A program made the translations under genes and the position numbers. From the NCBI GenBank assembly GCA_963668245.2, contig CAXXKB010000006.1:1-64000 (forward strand): a stretch of 64,000 nt of DNA, given 5' to 3'. The notes beneath the pieces were generated by a model that saw only the letters and a list, made by a program, of their open reading frames with translations, did not search any database and had not been told where the DNA came from. The DNA comes from Anoxybacterium sp963668245 (GTDB lineage: Bacteria; Bacillota; Clostridia; Peptostreptococcales; Anaerovoracaceae). Shown here one piece after another: positions 34,706 to 42,550 of the stretch; the stretch's first letter is position 1, and every line of letters begins with the position of its first letter.

Positions 34706-35650
34706 ATGAGATTTCAGGAAAAAATCCATTGGCTTTCAGGTGTTCCGCTAGGAATTAAAATGAGAAAAATTATATATGTCCCTACACATATGCACGAGGA
34801 TATATTAGAAATTATATTTTGCCTCAAAGGAAGCGTTCAGTTTGCCTATGGGTACGAAGAATTTACCTTAAGAGCGGGAGAGTTTATTTCTGTTGATAAG
34901 GATGCACATGTTTTGCATTCTAAGGAAGACAATATTTGTATCTCCTATTATATTTCTTTGAAGGAATTTCAAGAAACATACCCGTTTATTACAAATTTGC
35001 TTTTTGTTTGCGAAGGAATGGCAGCGAGTAGTCAAAGTCATACTACTCAGTATCACCGGCAATTGAAAGGAATTTTAATCTCTTTGCTCCATTGTTTTTT
35101 AAATCGCGGTGAACATGCTGAAGTACACCAATCACTGCTTGGTGGGACAAACCATTTGGTGGAGCTATTTATGAATCATTTTGATATTGTGTTTTATTAT
35201 CAGCCAGATTTAAAATTGAAACCAGAGCTGATGGAACGCAACCGGCAGATGATGGGGTACCTGCAAAAGCATGCACAGGAGCAGATTACGTTAGATTCCA
35301 TAGGAAAAGAATTTAATTTAAGTAAAACATATGTGTCAGAATTTTTGAGATTGTATGAAGTGGGTTTTAGAAAATCTTTGAGCTATATTCGAGCAAATAA
35401 TTCAGAACGCTTTTTATTAAACACAGATATGACCATCGTGGAGATTTCTGAAACTTGTGGTTTTTCGGATCCAAAATATTATTATAAAGCGTTTAAAGAA
35501 TGGTATAAATGTACTCCTAGGCAGTTTCGCATTCGTTACAGGGATCGAATGCATGTAAAGCTTCAAGAAAAAAATGTAAATGAAGATGAGGCAATCTTAT
35601 TGGTACAAAATATGATGCAGACCCATTATCTTGAGATGTTTTTAGAATAA
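34706..35650 (+). CDS. AraC family transcriptional regulator
   Basis: 314 residues. An N-terminal cupin-like sensor (about 10-100, HMHEDILEII and FTLRAGEFISVDKDAHVLHS) precedes the two helix-turn-helix units at about 180-280 (LDSIGKEFNLSKTYVSEFLRLY and MTIVEISETCGFSDPKYYYKAFKEWYKCTPRQFR). The ATG at 34706 was preferred over the TTG at 34703 because of the GAAAGGGG spacing. It is divergent from the kinase operon and directly precedes the amidohydrolase operon at 35872, which is its most likely target. Confidence 0.9.
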   Translation: MRFQEKIHWLSGVPLGIKMRKIIYVPTHMHEDILEIIFCLKGSVQFAYGYEEFTLRAGEFISVDKDAHVLHSKEDNICISYYISLKEFQETYPFITNLLFVCEGMAASSQSHTTQYHRQLKGILISLLHCFLNRGEHAEVHQSLLGGTNHLVELFMNHFDIVFYYQPDLKLKPELMERNRQMMGYLQKHAQEQITLDSIGKEFNLSKTYVSEFLRLYEVGFRKSLSYIRANNSERFLLNTDMTIVEISETCGFSDPKYYYKAFKEWYKCTPRQFRIRYRDRMHVKLQEKNVNEDEAILLVQNMMQTHYLEMFLE

Positions 35651-35689
35651 CAAACCCTTGAATGATAGCCTCGTTATTGAAATGATTTG

Positions 35690-35714
35690 CACCGCCAGAA
35701 GGCGGTGTTTTTTT
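35690..35714 (+). terminator. Terminator of the AraC gene
   Basis: CACCGCC and GGCGGTG around loop AGAA, followed by seven T. Confidence 0.9.
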
Positions 35715-35750
35715 ATGCAGCAAATGGAAGGGAATTGGAAGATTTATAGA

Positions 35751-35828
35751 TGTTTTCATGTTTAAATACTTGAAAACAACCATGAAACGCCATTGTACAC
35801 ACAAAGTGTTTTGAGTATTCTGAAAACA
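35751..35828 (+). promoter_or_regulatory. Two related inverted repeats upstream of the amidohydrolase operon
   Basis: TGTTTTCA..TGAAAACA (35751-35778) is a perfect inverted repeat. TGTTTTGA..TGAAAACA (35807-35828) is a near-perfect one. Their centres are 53 bp apart, about five helical turns. They may be operators for the neighbouring AraC protein or another regulator. Confidence 0.4.
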
Positions 35829-35871
35829 TACTTGGTAATTTGGTCTGAAAAGAGGAAGGAATAGGTTTATC

Positions 35872-37557
35872 ATGGGCATCAGCATATTTAAAAATGGCAA
35901 AATATATACAGGATCTGGTCATGAAATGTGGGCACAAGCAATGGCTGTCAAAGAGGATCAACTGATTTATGTAGGGTGCAATGAGGATTGCCCAAAGGGT
36001 GATGAAATTTTTGATTTGCACGGGAAAATGGTGCTTCCAAGTTTTGTGGATTCTCATACACATCCAGGGGCTGTATCGCAAAGTTCTTGGCATATCAAAC
36101 TTCCATGGACAGATCATCAGGCGGTAATTTTAGATTTTATCAAAAAATATGCAGAGGAACATCCGAAAGAAGAAGTTCCCTTTTTATACTTTGAGTACTA
36201 TCCAACATCTATGTTCGGTGTAAATGGGCCCACAAAAGAACTTTTGGATCAGGCCTGTAGTGATCGACCTTGCTATTGCCAAGATTTTGGCGAACATCTT
36301 CATTGGATGAACAGCAAAATGCTGGAACTTCTTGGTGTTACAAAAGAAACGGAAGATCCCGTTCCAGGCCTCGAGATTTTTGTTAGAGATAAGGAAGGAA
36401 ACCCAACCGGTTGGTGTAAAGAGCTTGCGTGGCTCCATTTTCAAGATCGAATGTATGAGAAACTTGGCTGGAACCCTCCAACTGAATTGACAGCAGAGTT
36501 AATGAAGCCATATTTTTCATTTCTATCAGCCCATGGTATTACAGCAATCGCAGATGGTGTGGTTGAAGGTGAGAGTCAATTGATTGCCATGAAACAACTG
36601 GAAGAGGAAGGGCAGCTTAATGCTTATTATGATGGAATCAATCGATTTTACTCCTATCAAGAGCTTCCAGAAAAAATAGAAGAGCTAAAAGAATATCAGA
36701 GAAAATATGGAAGCAAGCATATGAAGTTTAATACGATGAAGTTGTTTTTAGATGGGACAAACGAAAGTGGCACAGCTGCTTCACTAGAACCATTTGTCAA
36801 TGATCCAGAAGGAAAAAACAACGGAGAGATGTTAATGGAGCTAGAAGAACTAACGAATTGTTTTTCGCTGTGCAATGAAGAAAAGGTAGATTTGCATATT
36901 CATATAGTGGGAGACAGAGGTTTTCGAACTGCATGTGATGCGGTGGAAGAAGCTCAGAAAAGATCTAGGGCTAAGAAGGTTCCATGGGTTTGCCAACCAA
37001 TTTTTGCCCATTGTGAACTAACCAATAAGGAAGATCGGAAAAGACCTGGAGCGCTTGGTATTACAATCAACTGGAGTTGTCATTGGTCGGGAGGATACTT
37101 TGGGGAGGTTGCACAAGAGTATTATGGATATGAAAAGTGGGCTGAAATGTACCAGTTTCAAGAAATAATTGAAACTGGAGCGTTGGTGACATTTTCTTCC
37201 GATGTGGTGACTGGATATGAATTGCATCGTGCCGATCCATTTTTTTCGATAGAAGTGGCAGCTACTCGAGTAGACAAAGAGTTTCCTCTCGATATAAAAA
37301 AATATCCAGGCAGTGTCAGACCTCCTGACAGCGCCAAGTTAAGCCGAGATATGCTCCTAAAAGGATACACGCTAAATGGTGCGAAACAGATGCATCAAGA
37401 CCACTTGTTCGGTTCTTTAGAACCGGGCAAGTTAGCCAACTTCATTGTACTTTCCGAAGATTTATTTGAAGTGCCTGAAGAAGAAGTATCCCGAATCAAA
37501 GTAGAGGCTACAATCTTTGAGGGAAAATTAATCTTTGGAAGTTTGACGAAATCGTAG
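35872..37557 (+). CDS. Amidohydrolase family 3 metal-dependent hydrolase
   Basis: 561 residues. Metal ligands H62 and H64 lie in FVDSHTHPG. Later motifs are KLFLDGTNESGTAA, DLHIHIVGDRGF, FAHCELT and TFSSDVVTGYE, with the C-terminal LEPGKLANFIVLSEDLFEV. It is a distant paralogue of the enzymes at 17055 and 38565, with an active site suited to C-N bond hydrolysis; the substrate is unknown. It is cytoplasmic (no signal peptide) and first in a four-gene operon. Confidence 0.88.
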   Translation: MGISIFKNGKIYTGSGHEMWAQAMAVKEDQLIYVGCNEDCPKGDEIFDLHGKMVLPSFVDSHTHPGAVSQSSWHIKLPWTDHQAVILDFIKKYAEEHPKEEVPFLYFEYYPTSMFGVNGPTKELLDQACSDRPCYCQDFGEHLHWMNSKMLELLGVTKETEDPVPGLEIFVRDKEGNPTGWCKELAWLHFQDRMYEKLGWNPPTELTAELMKPYFSFLSAHGITAIADGVVEGESQLIAMKQLEEEGQLNAYYDGINRFYSYQELPEKIEELKEYQRKYGSKHMKFNTMKLFLDGTNESGTAASLEPFVNDPEGKNNGEMLMELEELTNCFSLCNEEKVDLHIHIVGDRGFRTACDAVEEAQKRSRAKKVPWVCQPIFAHCELTNKEDRKRPGALGITINWSCHWSGGYFGEVAQEYYGYEKWAEMYQFQEIIETGALVTFSSDVVTGYELHRADPFFSIEVAATRVDKEFPLDIKKYPGSVRPPDSAKLSRDMLLKGYTLNGAKQMHQDHLFGSLEPGKLANFIVLSEDLFEVPEEEVSRIKVEATIFEGKLIFGSLTKS

Positions 37558-37572
37558 GGAAGGAGACCGGGA

Positions 37573-38067
37573 ATGGAGTATCCTGTTTTGGTAAAAATGA
37601 TAGAAGCTCATATGGAGTATTATCAAGCTTTTGAAGTGGAAGATTTAAATGAATTTCTTGAGAGCCTAAAGGAACAGAATATCTTACAAGAGCTATCGGA
37701 TAGAGTGCTGGAGGAAAATCCAAATATTCAGCTTGCTGAGCCAGAATATAACACAATCCGTTTTCCTTTAGGGGAATATAAAGATAAGAATGTGTTAATT
37801 GAATTTTGCGATGCAGTAACTGATCGAGGTTACCATGAAGGTGACTATAAATTCAGGGAGCAACCAGAGTTTTTGGCGGCAACCACGCTTCATAAAGGAC
37901 CCCAAAGAACAATGGGAAGATCCTATGCTATGTTATACCGATGGATTTCTCAAAATGGATATAGCGTGTCTGGGCTGCCAAGAAATAGCGCAATTGATGG
38001 TTTTTGGAATAAAGAAAACGAATCAGAATACCTGACTGAGATACAAGTACCAGTAAGAAAGGAGTAG
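37573..38067 (+). CDS. Stand-alone GyrI-like small-molecule binding protein
   Basis: 164 residues. The second half fits the GyrI-like effector-binding fold: ATTLHKGPQRTMGRSYAML, YRWISQNGYSVSG and TEIQVPV at the end, as in the ligand domains of AraC/MerR regulators. No DNA-binding domain is attached. GAAGGAG precedes the ATG, and the gene lies 15 nt after the amidohydrolase and 5 nt before a DUF3237 gene. In this setting it may bind the pathway substrate or product, or hydrolyse it as some cyclic-compound-degrading GyrI proteins do (inference). Confidence 0.7.
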   Translation: MEYPVLVKMIEAHMEYYQAFEVEDLNEFLESLKEQNILQELSDRVLEENPNIQLAEPEYNTIRFPLGEYKDKNVLIEFCDAVTDRGYHEGDYKFREQPEFLAATTLHKGPQRTMGRSYAMLYRWISQNGYSVSGLPRNSAIDGFWNKENESEYLTEIQVPVRKE

Positions 38068-38072
38068 CAATT

Positions 38073-38552
38073 ATGGAAGAAAAATTCGTATTGCCAGAAG
38101 TTGAAATTGAGAAATTGTTTTACTTAGAAGCATATCTGCATCCCGATATTTATGTTGGGGATGTAGGACGAGGAGAATTAACAATATGCCCGATTAAAGG
38201 AGGGTTTTTCAAGGGAGAGAAACTAAATGGCGAAATTCTAAATTTTGGAGCAGATTGGAACGTAATGTATGCCAATCAGCTTGACATTATTGATACGAGA
38301 TATTTGTTAAAAACAGAAGATGGTGCCATTATTTCTTTGACCACCAATGGGCGTTGCATCGAAACCCCTGAGCAAATGGAACAGGAACAAAGAGGAGTAT
38401 TGATTGATCCTAGCACCTACTATTTTCGACAACATTTGTTTTTTGAAACTGGAGCAGAAAAATATCAATGGCTCAATGGGATCATTGCATTTGCAGTAAT
38501 TGGATTTAAACCCACCGGCGAAATCTGTTATAACGCATATATGGTGAAGTAA
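38073..38552 (+). CDS. DUF3237 family protein, paralogue 2
   Basis: 159 residues with the family landmarks IEKLFYLEAYLHP, GGFFKGEKLNGEIL, GADWNVM, DTRYLLKTEDGA and YYFRQHLFFETG. Its last 35 residues are almost identical to paralogue 3 (46124), more so than the rest of the protein. It sits between the GyrI-like and the 766-residue amidohydrolase genes, 12 nt before the latter. Confidence 0.9.
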   Translation: MEEKFVLPEVEIEKLFYLEAYLHPDIYVGDVGRGELTICPIKGGFFKGEKLNGEILNFGADWNVMYANQLDIIDTRYLLKTEDGAIISLTTNGRCIETPEQMEQEQRGVLIDPSTYYFRQHLFFETGAEKYQWLNGIIAFAVIGFKPTGEICYNAYMVK

Positions 38553-38564
38553 AGAGGTAGCACA

Positions 38565-40865
38565 ATGAAGGAAAGTATGAATGTAGCTTATGCAGATTTG
38601 ATTCTGATCAATGGAAAAGTATTTTCAATGGAGAAGGATGGCGTAACCCAAGAAGGAGATACACTTGCGGTAAAAGACGGAAGAATTCAATTCTTTGGAA
38701 ACTATCCAATGGCACATCCCTATTTGGGGACAGAAACAAAAGTAATTGATTTAAAAGGCAAAATGGTTTTGCCTGGTTTTGCCGATATTCACAATCATTG
38801 TCAAGCAATGGCGCCATCGATTTTTGCATTAAACCTTTATGAGCATGAAACGAAGCATGCTTATCTGAAGGCCATTCATGAATGGGCAATCAATCATTCA
38901 CAAGATGATTATATATTAGGAAATGGATGGAGTTTGCCAAACTTAAAGAACCAATACCCAATACGGCAAGAGTTAGATCAAGTTTGTGGTGATATACCCG
39001 TTGCATTATATGACACATCTCATCATATACTCTGGACAAATACAAAAGCAATCCAACGAGCAGGAATTACGAGATACACGGAAAATCCTCCTGGAGGAGT
39101 GATTCAAAAGGATCCGAATACAGGGGAACCAACTGGAATATTTTTTGAAGATGCGGCAACCAATTTGGTGATGAATGCTTTCCCAGACTTTTCAGTAGAA
39201 CAGTATATGATTGCTATTCTAGAGTATCAAAAAATGGCCAACTCATTTGGAATCACATTGGCACAAGACTGCTTATTACAACCCAAGTCCAATGCCATTG
39301 AGGCATATAAAAATTTGGCGAAGCAAGGAAAATTAACGATACGATTTCGAGGAAATTATGCAGTCACTCCAGCTGTTGATGGCGGCCAGTATAAGCCAAT
39401 CCAAGAAGCCCTTCCTGAATTTGAAGCGCGGGTTAAAACAATGAAGCAGTGCAGAGAAGAAGATGAGGTAGGAAATCTATTTCAAATGAATGGCATTAAA
39501 ATCTTTGAAGATGGTGGAGGCCCTACCTCCTGCTTAAAGGCACCTTTTGTCAATGGTGACCCAAGTGCAGAGCCTGTTTGGCCAGATGATCAACTAAAGG
39601 CTATTTGCGATATTGGACAAAGGGAGGGTTTTCAAATCCACTTGCATGCAATGGGAGATGGAGCGACGGGAAGGGCACTCGATGCATTTCAGTATGCCAA
39701 GGATGAAGGGAGAGAGCCAAGGCGGAATACAATTACCCACTTGATGCTAGTTGATGACAACGACATCCAACGAATGGCGGATCTAGAAGTTGTCGCAGCC
39801 GCACAACCGTTTTGGATGTGTAGGGATGATTATTACAGCAGGATGTACATGCCATTTTTAGGAGAAGAGCGAACCAATCAATTTTACCCCATGAAAACAT
39901 TGGTTGACAAGGGCGTTGTAGTAGCCAGTTCTAGTGATTGGCCTGTTACAAGCCCAAATAACCCTTTGATCGCAATACAATGTGGTGTTACCCGAATTTT
40001 ACCATATGATAATCCAGAGATTCCAATTGTAAACTTAGACCGCAACCCTGAGTATCGTTTTCCTTTAGGACCAACTGAAGACAGAAAAAGAGAATGTGTA
40101 GACTTAGCAACCATGATTCGGGTTGCTACAATCAACGGAGCATACGGTTGTTTTGCAGAGGAGATTACAGGAAGTTTCGCTCAGGGAAAATCAGCAGATT
40201 TTATAATATTGGATCGGAATATTTTTAAATCAGAAACTCAAGACATAGCAAAAGCTAACGTTCTGGCAACTTTTTTTGAAGGCAAGCAGGTGTTTCAAGA
40301 AAACCAGGCGACCATCTATGACTCAAAGGTAATACTTCGGATGATGAAACCAAAATTTCCTGGCGATCCAACTCCGTATAAAATTATAGTTTCGAAGGGC
40401 ATTACAGTTGAAAAGCTTGTAAAATCAATAAATCCCCCAGCCAATGGAAAGGTGATGGTTTTGGATGCTTTCACCTGCTTAGATGTAAAAACAACCGAAA
40501 TCATTTCAGAGAATATGAGACTTGTAAGTGTCTCTTCAGAAGAAAAAGCTTCTCATTACGATATATTGATAGCCGAAGCAAAACAAAAAAATGTATTTCA
40601 AGTTTTGCGTACAGGAACAGAGGGCATTCTTCTTTCGTTAGATGAGCCAGTTCAGGGATTGAATGCCAATAACATTTTTATAATGCGGACAGCAAATCAA
40701 ATTTGTGCTGATATTACATCGATTGATACAAAAGACCAAGGTAAAACGTACTATGTGAAAGCCGATGACTGGACAAATGGGCCGAATTTAGTGCAGGGTG
40801 AATCATACCAAATTTATCTTTATGCGGACGATTACATATTTCAAGAGCAAGAAATCATCATATAA
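38565..40865 (+). CDS. Large amidohydrolase (YtcJ-like) with unknown C-terminal domain
   Basis: 766 residues, about 200 longer than its paralogues. Residues 1-580 are a standard amidohydrolase 3: H76 and H78 in GFADIHNHC, KIFEDGGGPTSCLKAPF, HLHAMGDGATGRAL, TITHLML and VASSSDWPVTSP, then KSADFIILDRNIF. The remaining C-terminal residues hold short beta-rich segments (KVILRMMKPKFPGDPTPY, SINPPANGKVMVLDAFTCLD, YYVKADDW, YQIYLYADDYI) that I cannot assign. The frame is uninterrupted. It ends the four-gene operon; an MFS transporter gene follows after 160 bp. Confidence 0.87.
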   Translation: MKESMNVAYADLILINGKVFSMEKDGVTQEGDTLAVKDGRIQFFGNYPMAHPYLGTETKVIDLKGKMVLPGFADIHNHCQAMAPSIFALNLYEHETKHAYLKAIHEWAINHSQDDYILGNGWSLPNLKNQYPIRQELDQVCGDIPVALYDTSHHILWTNTKAIQRAGITRYTENPPGGVIQKDPNTGEPTGIFFEDAATNLVMNAFPDFSVEQYMIAILEYQKMANSFGITLAQDCLLQPKSNAIEAYKNLAKQGKLTIRFRGNYAVTPAVDGGQYKPIQEALPEFEARVKTMKQCREEDEVGNLFQMNGIKIFEDGGGPTSCLKAPFVNGDPSAEPVWPDDQLKAICDIGQREGFQIHLHAMGDGATGRALDAFQYAKDEGREPRRNTITHLMLVDDNDIQRMADLEVVAAAQPFWMCRDDYYSRMYMPFLGEERTNQFYPMKTLVDKGVVVASSSDWPVTSPNNPLIAIQCGVTRILPYDNPEIPIVNLDRNPEYRFPLGPTEDRKRECVDLATMIRVATINGAYGCFAEEITGSFAQGKSADFIILDRNIFKSETQDIAKANVLATFFEGKQVFQENQATIYDSKVILRMMKPKFPGDPTPYKIIVSKGITVEKLVKSINPPANGKVMVLDAFTCLDVKTTEIISENMRLVSVSSEEKASHYDILIAEAKQKNVFQVLRTGTEGILLSLDEPVQGLNANNIFIMRTANQICADITSIDTKDQGKTYYVKADDWTNGPNLVQGESYQIYLYADDYIFQEQEIII

Positions 40866-41027
40866 AATAAGCAGCCATTAGAAGACACTAATTGTTTGAA
40901 CATCACGACTGGCGCCGGTTATGTGTTTCATATATATCTCAGTGAGAGGAGGACTAAAATTGACTGGATGGGAGTCAGTCGATAGAAATCAATCCCAATT
41001 ATTTAAACCAATACAGGAGGTTGTATT

Positions 41028-42461
41028 ATGACTGAAAACATGTCGGAGCATATAGGGCAGAAATTGCCTATGAAAACAAAACTCGGCTATGCATTTGCTG
41101 CAGTATCAGATGGAACTGCGTATGTATTCTTTTATTCGTTTTTTATGTTATTTCTTACAGATGTAGTTGGTGTTAACCCGTTATGGGCAGGCTCTGTTTC
41201 ATTGGTGGTAATCCTTTGGAGTGCAATAACAGATCCAATTGTCGGATATCTTTCTGATCGAAGTCAATCAAAATATGGACGAAGAAGACCATTTATGATT
41301 GCAGGTATTTTCCCTTGGGTTATTACACTGACCTTATTATTTTTAACAGTCAAGCTTTCTCCGCAATTGCAGTTCGGATATTATGTGGTGATGGCAGTGT
41401 TGTTCTGGACTAGTTATTCGATTTGTGATGTGCCGCTAAAGGCTTTAGGTGCTGAGTTAACGCAGGATTATTCAGAACGATCCACGATTCGATTATATGG
41501 ACAGGTCTTAAGCTGTGTCGGTGTAGCCATAGCAGGAAGTTCTACATTAGCATTGGTAGGATATTTTACCGGAGCGTTTGGCGTTTCCAGAAATACAGGA
41601 TGGACTCTAGTTGCCTTTACATTTGCGGTGATATCCTTTATTGGATATTTTCTGACTTGGAGCTTGACAAGAGGAACAGAAAAACCACTTGCAGAGCGTC
41701 AGGAAGTTCGGAATAAGGATAATATTTTTAAGACGTATTGGAATGTTGCAACTAAGGTAAGGCCATATCGAATGATGATGTTAATCATTTTTGCCTTTAT
41801 GTGTGGTAATTCCCTATATGGTGCAGCAATCATGTATGCATATACCTATTTATTAGGTTTTCATCCTGGACAAATTGCAGCGCTTATGATGTATGGTACA
41901 GCAATCGCATTTGTTTTGATTCCAGTGATCAATTGGTTAGTAAAAAGGTTTGATAAGAAAAATATAATAACGGTTAGCTTACTGATTACAACTGTTTCCC
42001 TGTTTGCATTTAAATTTCTTGGACTGAACACAGTGCAAGATGCCTATATTTACTCTACGTTATATAACATCTCAAATCTTTCATTCTGGGCGATCATATG
42101 GGCGCTCGTATACGATTTAAGTGAAATAGATGAGCTTTCAACTGGACTAAGAAGAGAAGGTGCTATCACTTCATTAGGATCATTTATACAAAAATTAGGC
42201 TCCGCAGTGGCCATGTGGCTATTGGGAATTATTCTAAGCATTTCAAACTATAATCCAATGGCACCAGTTCAGGCACCAGAAGCCTTGAATGGAATTTTAA
42301 ATGCAGTGACGTTGATTCCAGGCGTATTTGCGCTCATTACACTAATGTTGCTTTTGATCTATCCCGTCAATAAAGAAAAATTTGGATTAATACTACGAGC
42401 TCTCGATTCAAAAAAGGCAACTGGAGACTTTGATAAAACCGGTTTAGAAAAAATCCTATAG
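41028..42461 (+). CDS. GPH-type MFS transporter
   Basis: 477 residues with twelve helices. The glycoside-pentoside-hexuronide/cation symporter pattern is seen in ITDPIVGYLSDRSQSKYGRRRPFMI after helix 2 and ALGAELTQDYSERSTIRLY between helices 4 and 5. Family members import sugars or related solutes with Na+ or H+. Here the neighbourhood suggests uptake of the amidohydrolase substrate (inference). AGGAGGT lies 8 nt before the ATG. The 160-bp gap upstream contains the small palindrome ACTGGCGCCGGT. Confidence 0.88.
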   Translation: MTENMSEHIGQKLPMKTKLGYAFAAVSDGTAYVFFYSFFMLFLTDVVGVNPLWAGSVSLVVILWSAITDPIVGYLSDRSQSKYGRRRPFMIAGIFPWVITLTLLFLTVKLSPQLQFGYYVVMAVLFWTSYSICDVPLKALGAELTQDYSERSTIRLYGQVLSCVGVAIAGSSTLALVGYFTGAFGVSRNTGWTLVAFTFAVISFIGYFLTWSLTRGTEKPLAERQEVRNKDNIFKTYWNVATKVRPYRMMMLIIFAFMCGNSLYGAAIMYAYTYLLGFHPGQIAALMMYGTAIAFVLIPVINWLVKRFDKKNIITVSLLITTVSLFAFKFLGLNTVQDAYIYSTLYNISNLSFWAIIWALVYDLSEIDELSTGLRREGAITSLGSFIQKLGSAVAMWLLGIILSISNYNPMAPVQAPEALNGILNAVTLIPGVFALITLMLLLIYPVNKEKFGLILRALDSKKATGDFDKTGLEKIL

Positions 42462-42487
42462 TGAAGCATTTGACTTGATAAATACCT

Positions 42488-42506
42488 GTTAGTTTAAGGT
42501 GCTAAA
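42488..42506 (+). promoter_or_regulatory. Copy of the motif found upstream of the first MATE operon
   Basis: GTTAGTTTAAGGTGCTAAA differs at three positions from the 19-mer ending GTAATTTAAGGTACTAAA at 15540-15558. Both lie upstream of a transcription unit that contains a MATE and a DUF3237 gene. Confidence 0.3.
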
Positions 42507-42550
42507 TTGCTAAAAAATTAAGAAGAACCCAGTTAAGAGGAGGGTATATT

